Shown one piece after another: positions 17,123 to 24,441 of a stretch of 57,655 nucleotides of DNA. Each line of letters begins with the position of its first letter. Within the stretch, counting starts at the first letter, position 1. The position numbers and the translations under genes are program-made. This stretch comes from an uncultured Pseudanabaenaceae cyanobacterium (lineage in GTDB: Bacteria > Cyanobacteriota > Cyanobacteriia > PCC-9006 > JAAUQQ01), in contig CALECT010000064.1 of the NCBI GenBank assembly GCA_937949725.1, forward strand, positions 1 through 57,655. The letters are read 5' to 3'. The notes beneath the pieces are model-generated. The model did not search any database. It was not told where the DNA came from and saw nothing but the letters and a program-made list of their open reading frames with translations.

Positions 17123-17547
17123 GCACCCGACTCAGCAACTGGTCCCGTCCCTAGCCCTGAAGGATGGGTCGGCAACGCTTGGATTCCAATCTCTGGCTCC
17201 AGGTCTCCCTGGTATATCAAGGCAGGCTATAAGAAGAAGCTTTTACTAGCTGGGCGATTCCTGCGAAGACCTGCCGTTGTTATCGCCCTTTTGTCATCTA
17301 TAGTCGTGACTTCAGCATGCCCGCGATGCAGACTAGACTGTCAATTCTGTAAGGCTTTCGATGAGATTTCCGAGCAATTGACTAGGTAAATTTTCATCAC
17401 GAGTCCAAGTCTGGAGTTCTACTGTGAAGTGTTTTAGCAAAGCCCAGAGCATGCCAACTCACAAAATCACTGCGATCAAAAAGGAGCCCTCCGGTTGGAG
17501 GACTCCTTTTTAATTCTATAGGTCGTTATCTGAGTCTCAAATGGACT
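17123..17547. other. Non-coding stretch with one terminator
   Basis: About 425 bases between the PATAN regulator's start and the DUF2973 stop. Apart from the terminator at 17478-17511 nothing was recognised; the part nearest 17123 should hold the regulator's promoter. Confidence 0.5.
17478..17511 (-). terminator. Intrinsic terminator after DUF2973 gene
   Basis: The stem aaaaaggagccctcc / ggaggactccttttt (one mismatch) with loop ggtt has a T run on either strand. It lies about 40 bases beyond the DUF2973 stop, so it most likely ends that transcript. Confidence 0.75.
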
Positions 17548-17880
17548 TTAGGCATCGTCCAATAAATCACTCGGGGATGAATCGGCTCCAGAACCGCTGG
17601 GAGATGCATCGTAGAGGGCATCTAGCTGACTACGTACATCATCAATGGGCATAGCGCGCATGACCATCAGGGGCTCATCTAGAATCTTGCCCGCATCGTC
17701 TAAGAGTTCTGGGTGAGGCGTTGGCCCTTTGGGGGCTACCTTGGGTTGATCGGACCAAGGACTGGGATCTTGCCCCTGCATGTCCCGTCCGAGGATGAAC
17801 ATGTTGCGGATCAAGTTGCTCACGGCTACGACCGCAAGGATTGTGAAAACTAAGACGTAGAGCAGATGCAGCACGGCCAT
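17548..17880 (-). CDS. DUF2973-family small membrane protein
   Basis: A 110-residue protein with one N-terminal helix (LHLLYVLVFTILAVVAVSNL, residues 4-23) and a cytosolic tail. The tail contains HPELLDDAGKILDEPLMVMR and then DVRSQLDALYDASPS, the signature of the cyanobacterial DUF2973 family. The C-terminus is acidic and Ser-rich (SGSGADSSPSDLLDDA). No biochemical role is established to my knowledge. It lies just downstream of the DUF2605 gene on the same strand, a pairing I recall as common in cyanobacteria, so the two may act together. Confidence 0.82.
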   Translation of the reverse strand: MAVLHLLYVLVFTILAVVAVSNLIRNMFILGRDMQGQDPSPWSDQPKVAPKGPTPHPELLDDAGKILDEPLMVMRAMPIDDVRSQLDALYDASPSGSGADSSPSDLLDDA

Positions 17881-18094
17881 CCTCTAAAAACGTTCGACGC
17901 GATCGCCCGAAAGACAATTTTGCCTGGGAAGCAGGGGAGCAGAACTCTGGAAAGCTTTAGACCCTCACCATTATTTTATGGGAAACTCAGACCCTTTGTC
18001 GCTTAGCTTGGAATTCTGGTCTACAAAAGCAGATTTTCAGGCCCGATTCGAATTGCCAGAGAGATCCGACGGTTTCCACCTAAAGTGCCTCTAG

Positions 18095-18493
18095 CTAAGC
18101 AGCTTGGCTTTCGCTGGGTGGATTATTGGAGAAGCGATCGCCCTCCAAAAGGCTATTGCTTACAGTCGCTGTGTCCTGCTCAGTTTGTTGACGCCTAAAA
18201 CGCATCGTGACCTGCCAGCATTCCAAAACAAGCTGATGCCAAGGCATTAAGACTGCCATTTCAACCCCCGTTTCTCCTTCGGTGGCGTCCAGCAGAGATT
18301 GGGCCACGGTGACCTGCTGCTGGGTCTTGCGAACGCGGGCAAGCAAGTCTGACTGGTCTCTCATTTCTAAGAAGCTCAGCTGCTCTTGCTCCAACAATTC
18401 CCTGGTGCGCCTAAACCAAAATTGGAAGTCTTCCAAAAGGGGCTCAAGGACAGCCTTGAGTAAGTCGGGGTCTGACAGCGATGAATTAAGCAT
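18095..18493 (-). CDS. DUF2605-family protein
   Basis: A 132-residue soluble, helical protein. Its N-terminal part (LLKAVLEPLLEDFQFWFRRT, near residue 12) followed by RELLEQEQLSFLEMRDQSDL matches the cyanobacterial DUF2605 family. The second half (ETGVEMAVLMPWHQLVLECW) is also typical. The tail from about 110 is Ser/Asn-rich. It is 214 bases upstream of the DUF2973 gene on the same strand; the gap allows a separate promoter. Function unknown. Confidence 0.82.
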   Translation of the reverse strand: MLNSSLSDPDLLKAVLEPLLEDFQFWFRRTRELLEQEQLSFLEMRDQSDLLARVRKTQQQVTVAQSLLDATEGETGVEMAVLMPWHQLVLECWQVTMRFRRQQTEQDTATVSNSLLEGDRFSNNPPSESQAA

Positions 18494-19014
18494 GATGCTG
18501 GTCTATTAGCTCCAATCAAACTTCGGCTGGGGATAAACCGAGAGCGAAGACATGACAACTGGTAGACAGATTCCCTAGTTGGTTCAAATCTTAACTCGAT
18601 TTACTTTCTCAATGGTGATTATTAATTTTTAGCTCGGAAAATCGCTTCTTCCACGGGGCATGGGAGGTTCCACTGCCATGGAAGCTAGGTTCAATTCTTC
18701 AGGTAAATCTAGGAGATAACCGGAGCGAATCAATGTTGTTTTACGAAGGTGATTCTCGCTTTGATAAATGAATTACAGCTAAATTCGCCCAAAGCCGCGT
18801 CTAGCCTGAACAAGACCGCTAATATAATGTGTGGCTCTGGTGGCAAATATATCGCTAGTCATATCACTGAGAATATTCGGGGCCTGTCAGACCTATGTTT
18901 AGGTAGCGTTGGCAGGTGGTGATGTGATTCTCAGGCGACCTAATTTCATTAGGTCGCTGCTATAAATTTGCTATCTAGGTCAGACTCATTTCCATAAGCC
19001 CGCCTAAGCCGTTC
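18494..19014. other. Non-coding stretch: DUF2605 upstream region and thrS leader
   Basis: About 520 bases between divergent genes. The thrS side contains a perfect hairpin at 18935-18957. No tRNA or known riboswitch was recognised, and no T-box features (specifier loop plus UGGN antiterminator) are evident. Confidence 0.5.
18935..18957. promoter_or_regulatory. Perfect 10-bp hairpin in thrS leader
   Basis: The stem gcgacctaat / attaggtcgc closes a 3-base loop, 57 bases before the thrS start. It is followed by tgctataaatttg, which has no long T run, so it is not a standard terminator. Threonyl-tRNA synthetase genes are known to be regulated by leader structures in some bacteria; any such role here is inference. 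Confidence 0.45.
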
Positions 19015-20865
19015 ATGTCTCCAGAACAGTCCTCCGCTCCAGCCCAATCCGCTCCAGCCGCTACCGAAGCTGCTGAACCGATGAGTCTGCCTAAGACGAG
19101 TGAATCGGAAACGCTGAAGAAGATTCGCCACAGCACTTCCCACGTGATGGCCATGGCGGTGCAGAAGCTGTTCCCCAAGGCCCAGGTGACGATTGGCCCC
19201 TGGACGGAGAATGGTTTTTATTACGACTTTGATGTGCCGGAGGCCTTTACGGATAAGGACCTTAAGGCGATTAAGAAAGAGATGACGAAGATCATCTATA
19301 AGAAGCTGCCTATGACCCGCGAGGAGGTGACTCGCGAGGAGGCGGAGAAGCGGATTAAGGCCCAGAACGAGCCTTACAAGTTAGAGATTCTCGAAGGGTT
19401 GGTCGCGCCGATCACGCTTTATCACTTGGGCGATGACTGGTGGGATCTCTGTGCGGGTCCCCATGTGGAGACGACTCAGGAGATTAATCCCAAGGCGATC
19501 GCCCTTGAATCCGTGGCGGGGGCCTACTGGCGCGGCGATGAAAACAAGGCCCAGCTCCAGCGTATCTATGGCACCGCCTGGGAAAACCCAGCCCAGTTGA
19601 AGGAATACCAGCGTCGCAAAGAAGAGGCCCTCAAGCGCGACCACCGCAAGCTGGGCAAGCAGCTCAATCTGTTTGTCTTCAACGATCTCGTCGGTCCAGG
19701 TCTGCCCCTATGGACGCCCAAGGGCACGCTACTGCGCAGCACCCTGTCGGACTATCTCCAGAAGGAGCAAACCAAGCGAGGCTATGAAGGTGTGGTGACG
19801 CCCCACATTGCCCGCGTGGACCTGTTCAAGACTTCGGGCCATTGGCAGAAGTACAGCGAGGACATGTTCCCGATGATGGCGGAGAGCGATGCCGATCGCC
19901 TCAAGGAGCAGGGCTTTGTGATGAAGCCGATGAACTGTCCCTTCCACATTCAGCTTTACAAGGATTCGCTGCGCTCCTACCGGGAGCTGCCCATGCGCTT
20001 AGCAGAATTTGGCACGGTCTATCGCTATGAGCAATCTGGTGAGCTGGGCGGCTTGACCCGCGTGCGCGGCTTTACCGTGGATGACTCCCACCTGTTTGTC
20101 ACGCCGGAGCAGTTGGATGAGGAATTCCTCAATGTGGTGGACTTGATTCTGGAGGTGTTTAAGAGTCTCCAACTCAAGAATTTCAAGGCCCGCCTCAGCT
20201 TCCGCGACCCTGACTCCGATAAGTACATTGGGGGCGACGATGTCTGGGAGAAGTCCCAGAATGCTATCCGTCGCGCCGTGGAGAAGCTGGGCATGGAGCA
20301 CTTTGAGGGCATCGGTGAAGCGGCCTTTTATGGCCCCAAGCTGGACTTCATTTTTACTGACGTGCTGGAGCGGGAGTGGCAGTTGGGGACAGTCCAGGTG
20401 GACTACAACCTGCCGGAGCGCTTTGACCTGGAATATGTTGCCGAAGATGGCAGTCGCCAGCGCCCCGTGATGATTCACCGGGCTCCCTTTGGTTCTTTGG
20501 AGCGACTGATTGGCATCTTGATCGAGGAATATGCCGGAGACTTCCCCCTGTGGCTGGCGCCGGAGCAGGTGCGTTTGCTGTCGGTGACGGAGGACTTCTT
20601 GCCCTATTGCGAGGAGGTTGCGGCTCAAATGCGGGAGATGGGTGTGCGAGTGGTTGTGGATAAGAGTGGCGATCGCCTCGGCAAGCTGATCCGCAATTCC
20701 GAAAAGGCCAAAATTCCTGTCATGGCCGTAGTCGGAGCTAAGGAGGTTGAGGCCAAGTCCCTCAGCATCCGCACCCGAAAGTCTGGTGAGCTAGGTGCTT
20801 TGCCTGTGGGCGAAGTGCTGGAGAAGTTGAAGACCTCGATTTCCCAGCGTGATCAGGGTTTCTAA
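19015..20865 (+). CDS. thrS: Threonine--tRNA ligase
   Basis: A 616-residue class II aminoacyl-tRNA synthetase that charges tRNA(Thr). It lacks the N-terminal TGS domain of E. coli ThrS, as is usual in cyanobacteria. It begins instead with an Ala/Pro-rich tail followed by the editing-domain start (KKIRHSTSHVMAMAVQKLFP). The catalytic core shows motif 2 (MKPMNCPFHIQLY and FGTVYRYEQSGELGGLTRVR) and motif 3 (PVMIHRAPFGSLERLIGIL). The anticodon domain follows from about 505. No clear ribosome site precedes 19015; the ATG at 19081 (MSLPKTSESE) is a possible alternative start. A strong terminator follows. Confidence 0.95.
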   Translation: MSPEQSSAPAQSAPAATEAAEPMSLPKTSESETLKKIRHSTSHVMAMAVQKLFPKAQVTIGPWTENGFYYDFDVPEAFTDKDLKAIKKEMTKIIYKKLPMTREEVTREEAEKRIKAQNEPYKLEILEGLVAPITLYHLGDDWWDLCAGPHVETTQEINPKAIALESVAGAYWRGDENKAQLQRIYGTAWENPAQLKEYQRRKEEALKRDHRKLGKQLNLFVFNDLVGPGLPLWTPKGTLLRSTLSDYLQKEQTKRGYEGVVTPHIARVDLFKTSGHWQKYSEDMFPMMAESDADRLKEQGFVMKPMNCPFHIQLYKDSLRSYRELPMRLAEFGTVYRYEQSGELGGLTRVRGFTVDDSHLFVTPEQLDEEFLNVVDLILEVFKSLQLKNFKARLSFRDPDSDKYIGGDDVWEKSQNAIRRAVEKLGMEHFEGIGEAAFYGPKLDFIFTDVLEREWQLGTVQVDYNLPERFDLEYVAEDGSRQRPVMIHRAPFGSLERLIGILIEEYAGDFPLWLAPEQVRLLSVTEDFLPYCEEVAAQMREMGVRVVVDKSGDRLGKLIRNSEKAKIPVMAVVGAKEVEAKSLSIRTRKSGELGALPVGEVLEKLKTSISQRDQGF

Positions 20866-20890
20866 TCTTTGTATTGGAGTTGAAGACAGG

Positions 20891-20925
20891 AAAAGGCTAA
20901 GCCCTGCGCAGGGCTTAGCCTTTTT
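20891..20925 (+). terminator. Intrinsic terminator after thrS
   Basis: A perfect stem, aaaaggctaagccctg / cagggcttagcctttt, with a tight cg loop and followed by a long T run (tttttgtttttt). It lies 25 bases past the thrS stop and could also serve the convergent M48 gene. Confidence 0.93.
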
Positions 20926-20980
20926 GTTTTTTGGGGCAAGGTGGGCAGGATGCCTTGCTTAGGCAACGTGAGATTGATTT

Positions 20981-22075
20981 CTACTGAGGCAAACGACTGT
21001 CGATATCTTCTCTGCTAAAGCGTGAGTTAATTTCCAGCTGTTGTGAGTTACTGGTGTAGTGATAGCTCAGGGGCCGTGGACTTTCAGCCAATTGAGCTTT
21101 ACCGGCTTTCATGAGTTCCACCGTGGGATATTGAGTCGGCGCTGATAGAAGCTTTTGCGATCGCGTCGAAGCCGCCGGATGGCTTTCGCTCTTGTCTAGA
21201 TCTAACTCGCCTAGAATGTTCATCGCTCGCAGACAACCATTTCGCTTAAATCCGGCCTGCACTGCGTATTTGTAGCCCAGCTGATCCGCTGCAAAGTCAT
21301 GCTGGTGGTCCAGCTCACGCCATTGCTCATCTTGCTCTGCTCTTTTCGCCAAGTAAATCTCTTCAGTGCGGGCTTCTATTTGGGCTTGGCTATTTTGCTG
21401 ACCACGCCCCAACACCGTGCCAGCAACGGCCCCCCCTACACGGGCCCAGCCGCCAAAGATGCCACCCAGGACTCGCGCAGCAGTGGCTCCTGTATTCCGG
21501 GAGGGCTTGTTGGCGAGTTCGTCTTGGACTTGAGCGATCGCGTCTTCCCTTAGCTGTTGGTCAACGGCCTCGCGCTCAGCGGGGCTCAAGCTCTCATGGC
21601 GCTCACTGTGGTGGGCCATCTCGTGACCAACGACGCAGGCCAATGCATCTAGATCGCCCCGTAATGAGTCGACCAGGCCACTGTAGATGGAGATTTGGTT
21701 TGGGGCTTGGGCAAAGGCATTGGCTTCGTAATCAGGGGCAATTGTGACGAGCCAGGGATTATTGTCTAGCCCATTTGCGCGGGCAAGGCGATCGGTGACG
21801 CGGTACAGAACATAGTAGTTTTCTGTCAGTTCGGCTTTGGCCTTCTCAGATTCGTCCTCTACTGCCACAGGTAGAAGACTTTGGCTAATCAGAGGATAGG
21901 GAGCGGAGGCTGCTCCGTCAGGCTGGGAGGAGTCATTGACTTGGGCTGCCGAGCTGTGGCTTGCAATGGCTAGGCAACCACAGAGACTGAGGGCAAGGCT
22001 GGAAGCAAAAGATTTCATCGTCATAGGACCTTTTATAGGAGGAGGTTCTGCTGACATGCCCTCAAGAACATTCAA
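20981..22075 (-). CDS. M48-family zinc metallopeptidase, exported
   Basis: A protein of up to 364 residues. The zinc motif is VVGHEMAHHSERHE (HExxH). The third-ligand region reads DFAADQLGYKYAVQAGF, so the usual Glu of ExxAD is replaced by Asp. A signal sequence starts at an internal Met (residue 18 or 20: MKSFASSLALSLCGCLAIAS) and contains LSLC/GC, a possible lipoprotein site, so the true start is probably inside the frame given. M48 proteases of this type (BepA/Oma1-like) handle envelope protein quality control. The peptidase part spans about 85-300; the middle contains an alanine/glycine-rich insertion (NTGATAARVLGGIFGGWARV). Confidence 0.85.
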   Translation of the reverse strand: MNVLEGMSAEPPPIKGPMTMKSFASSLALSLCGCLAIASHSSAAQVNDSSQPDGAASAPYPLISQSLLPVAVEDESEKAKAELTENYYVLYRVTDRLARANGLDNNPWLVTIAPDYEANAFAQAPNQISIYSGLVDSLRGDLDALACVVGHEMAHHSERHESLSPAEREAVDQQLREDAIAQVQDELANKPSRNTGATAARVLGGIFGGWARVGGAVAGTVLGRGQQNSQAQIEARTEEIYLAKRAEQDEQWRELDHQHDFAADQLGYKYAVQAGFKRNGCLRAMNILGELDLDKSESHPAASTRSQKLLSAPTQYPTVELMKAGKAQLAESPRPLSYHYTSNSQQLEINSRFSREDIDSRLPQ

Positions 22076-22257
22076 GGGGGAGCGTTGGGGCTACAACTGT
22101 GTTAATGCCCGAGCGAACTGTCAGAGGGTAACGAACTGACTCTATGAATTGGCCAAGGCCTTATTGCGGAACGTAGATGCGACTGGAGCTCGTTTCCCTC
22201 TCTTGATTGTCTCTGTTAGGGAAAAATCACGCATCCTGCGAATGGCGGGACTTTGGA

Positions 22258-22788
22258 CTAAATCTCTGGCAGCTCATTGGCTGAGTCCGGTTCATCTGGT
22301 TCGTCAAAGTCTGGGCAAAGGGCTTCCCCATCCGGGGCTTCCAAAACCACTGGCTCAGCTTGACCGTTCACGTTCAAGACAAGCTGGTGCCATTGCCAGC
22401 GATCGCCCTCTCGCTTGGTTTCCAAATAAGCTGTGCCGCTATTGCTCTCGCCCGTCACACTAACGCGCATACAAACCTGGCTCTGGCCGTTCTTAGCGCT
22501 TTCTGTGCTCTTGCTAAACCAACCCACATCAACGGGAGCCCCAAGTAATTCCTTTACCTGGGTATCTTGAGCCAGCCGGGTTTCTGCCATCTGGTGAGAC
22601 TGATAGCTACCCGTAGACTTCACTGCATCGCCAAAGAAACCGACGATGCCTGCGCCAGTGCTAAAAACGGTCATGGCTACGGAGAATAAACAACCGCAGC
22701 CGGAAATTCCCCCCACAATTAAGCAGGTTTGTCCTGGGTTAAAGTCGCTTTTGGCACCACTAGGATTTGGAGAAGTCGCCATGGCCAC
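22258..22788 (-). CDS. Coa1-like domain membrane protein
   Basis: A 176-residue protein with one membrane segment (about 20-50, LIVGGISGCGCLFSVAMTVF). A domain follows that resembles cytochrome c oxidase assembly factor 1 (Coa1): QVKELLGAPVDVGWF, then the Gly/Ser-rich strand region VTGESNSGTAYLETKREGDR and WHQLVLNVNG. The C-terminal tail is acidic (DFDEPDEPDSANELPEI). The function of bacterial Coa1-like proteins is not settled. The start shown is a GTG two bases after the stop of the upstream squalene-synthase-like gene; an ATG at 22782 is equally possible. The tight spacing implies one transcript and coupled translation. Confidence 0.75.
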   Translation of the reverse strand: MAMATSPNPSGAKSDFNPGQTCLIVGGISGCGCLFSVAMTVFSTGAGIVGFFGDAVKSTGSYQSHQMAETRLAQDTQVKELLGAPVDVGWFSKSTESAKNGQSQVCMRVSVTGESNSGTAYLETKREGDRWQWHQLVLNVNGQAEPVVLEAPDGEALCPDFDEPDEPDSANELPEI

Positions 22789-22790
22789 GA

Positions 22791-23615
22791 CTAAACTGCT
22801 GCTTGCTGCAATGCCTTCTGTACCAGCATCATCACCTGGACCCGGCTGAGCTTTTCCTTGCCTTTCATCAGCGCATCTAGGGTGCCCTGAGCGAGTACCA
22901 GAGGCAGTTGACAGAACTCTTTAACAGGACCTGGCGTAAGCGCACTGGTGTAAGCCTCTGCCAGGGCTAGATTGCGCTGGGCATATTCATGCATTTGGCT
23001 ATCGGTCCAGCCGTTGGGGTAAAAGTCCGCACCTCGCACCAGGTCCTCCTGGTGATTACGAAGGATATTGACCACCTGGAGACCCCGACCAAAGCCCACG
23101 GCTTCTGTACGGTCCGTTTGGGTGCCGTCGTACCAGGCCCAGAGGTCAGAGAGCAGCAGGCCCACAGCTCCGGCAACGCTGAAGGTATAGCGGTCCAGGT
23201 CAGCTTCGGTATTAATCTGCCAGTCCGCCTCGGCCCAGTGGGCCATGCGATCGGCCATGGAAGCCGTGGCATCGCAGATTCGACCTGCGATGGGAGCTGG
23301 AGCGAGAGCGGCCCAGTCATGGAGGCGCAAGCTGACTTCGGGCAAAATTTTCATCACGGCTGCATCACCGCCCGTCCAGTCATCAGGACCCGTCGTGGCT
23401 GGGAAGCCCTGGAGAGCTAGGCTCATCTTGCGCAGAATGCGAGCCTTCGTTGCATTATCTAGGTCGGGGTGGTCCTCCACCTCATCGATCGCCCGCATGC
23501 AGAGATAGCCTGAAGCCACAGCTTCTTGGAGACCTTCTGGGAGGCGACTAATGGGGATAAAAAAGGTCCGGCTGGTGGCTTCTAATGTCGCTAGCGCGTC
23601 CTTTCGTAAATCCAT
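22791..23615 (-). CDS. Squalene/phytoene-synthase-like prenyl transferase
   Basis: A 274-residue protein of the head-to-head isoprenoid synthase fold. The first Asp-rich motif is CMRAIDEVEDHPDLDN, and the second region is LQVVNILRNHQEDLVRGADF. In canonical squalene synthase the second motif is NxxRDxxED; here the residue after Arg is Asn rather than Asp, while the later Glu-Asp is kept. Such N-containing members exist in cyanobacteria as I recall, so this may be a subfamily trait. The product (squalene, phytoene or other) cannot be assigned. It is shorter than typical squalene synthase (~350 residues) and has no C-terminal membrane helix. First gene of a pair with the Coa1-like gene. Confidence 0.85.
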   Translation of the reverse strand: MDLRKDALATLEATSRTFFIPISRLPEGLQEAVASGYLCMRAIDEVEDHPDLDNATKARILRKMSLALQGFPATTGPDDWTGGDAAVMKILPEVSLRLHDWAALAPAPIAGRICDATASMADRMAHWAEADWQINTEADLDRYTFSVAGAVGLLLSDLWAWYDGTQTDRTEAVGFGRGLQVVNILRNHQEDLVRGADFYPNGWTDSQMHEYAQRNLALAEAYTSALTPGPVKEFCQLPLVLAQGTLDALMKGKEKLSRVQVMMLVQKALQQAAV

Positions 23616-23906
23616 AGGGCTTCCTCACCGATACAGGCTTAACAATAGCGGTCTTGATGCCATTTTGACTGAGTTATCCCTGAGGACTCCTAACCCTGGG
23701 GGATACGGCTTGCTCAGATTAGAGCATTAGCATGGCCACGGGCCATCTAAATGACCTGCTGAGTCTAGTCCCCAATATAGGCTTTCGGGCATTGTTCGCT
23801 ACTGCTAGGCAGGCTAAAGGGTGCCTATTGAACCGGAAAGTCCACTCTGGGAGAACTCAAGCAGGGCTCTAGAGACTGAATTCTGTCTGGGGGCAAGTCA
23901 ACGCTT

Positions 23907-23944
23907 CAGGGATGAATTTTCAGCCTAACGAAAATTCATCCCTG
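23907..23944. repeat. Perfect 15-bp inverted repeat
   Basis: The arms cagggatgaattttc and gaaaattcatccctg enclose an 8-base loop (agcctaac). There is no T run, and it is about 290 bases from the nearest start codon, so it is neither a plain terminator nor an obvious leader. Confidence 0.7.
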
Positions 23945-24360
23945 CAGGGGTAGAGAAGGGCATGAATTAGAGGCAACGCAAGCCAATGACGCTTGAGTCG
24001 TCGCTTGGGTCTAATGGTTCGATTCACGAGCCTTCAGAGCACTGTATGGGCAGGGCAACACTCGCGATGGCAATTCTTTCCAACAAGAGACGTTCAAGCA
24101 AGGCTATCTCTTGCTCATTCAAGGGTAGGCATTTCTCAAAGTCAGGACAAACCGGCAACCCAAGTCTCGGCATCTGTAGCTTTGGGGTACAAGCTCGCTA
24201 AAGTCATTACGACAAATACTGTCAGACAGCTGGGGCCATGAGGCCATTCTTGAGTCATCGCAAGCATCCAAGGAGATTCTTTCCCAGGTTGCTTTTGCTT
24301 TTTCTATAGGCCACAGCTTCCTCATCACCCAGCTGAAGGGAGCGAATTGGGCTCTACCCC

Positions 24361-24404
24361 AGCACCGGGCAACCAGAGGTTGCAGACTCCGATTTCCCGG
24401 TGCT
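24361..24404 (-). terminator. Two-tier hairpin after the haloperoxidase gene
   Basis: The outer stem agcaccggg / cccggtgct (24361-24369 and 24396-24404) encloses a second hairpin gcaacc-aga-ggttgc. It lies 38 bases past the haloperoxidase stop. There is no T run, so if it ends that transcript it would do so by another mechanism or protect the 3' end. Confidence 0.4.
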
Positions 24405-24441
24405 GTTCGGACTATTGCATTCTTAGGAGTCTAAGAGGTGT

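Larger units (their letters stand above)
23616..24441. other. Long non-coding stretch with two strong hairpins
   Basis: About 825 bases upstream of the prenyl-synthase-like gene and downstream of the haloperoxidase gene. No reading frame looks like protein. Two inverted repeats stand out, at 23907-23944 and 24361-24404, listed separately. The remainder shows nothing I can identify. Confidence 0.5.

Noticed and set aside
24000..24030. Possible tRNA T-arm (ggttcgattc)
   Set aside because: No acceptor or anticodon stem can be folded around it.
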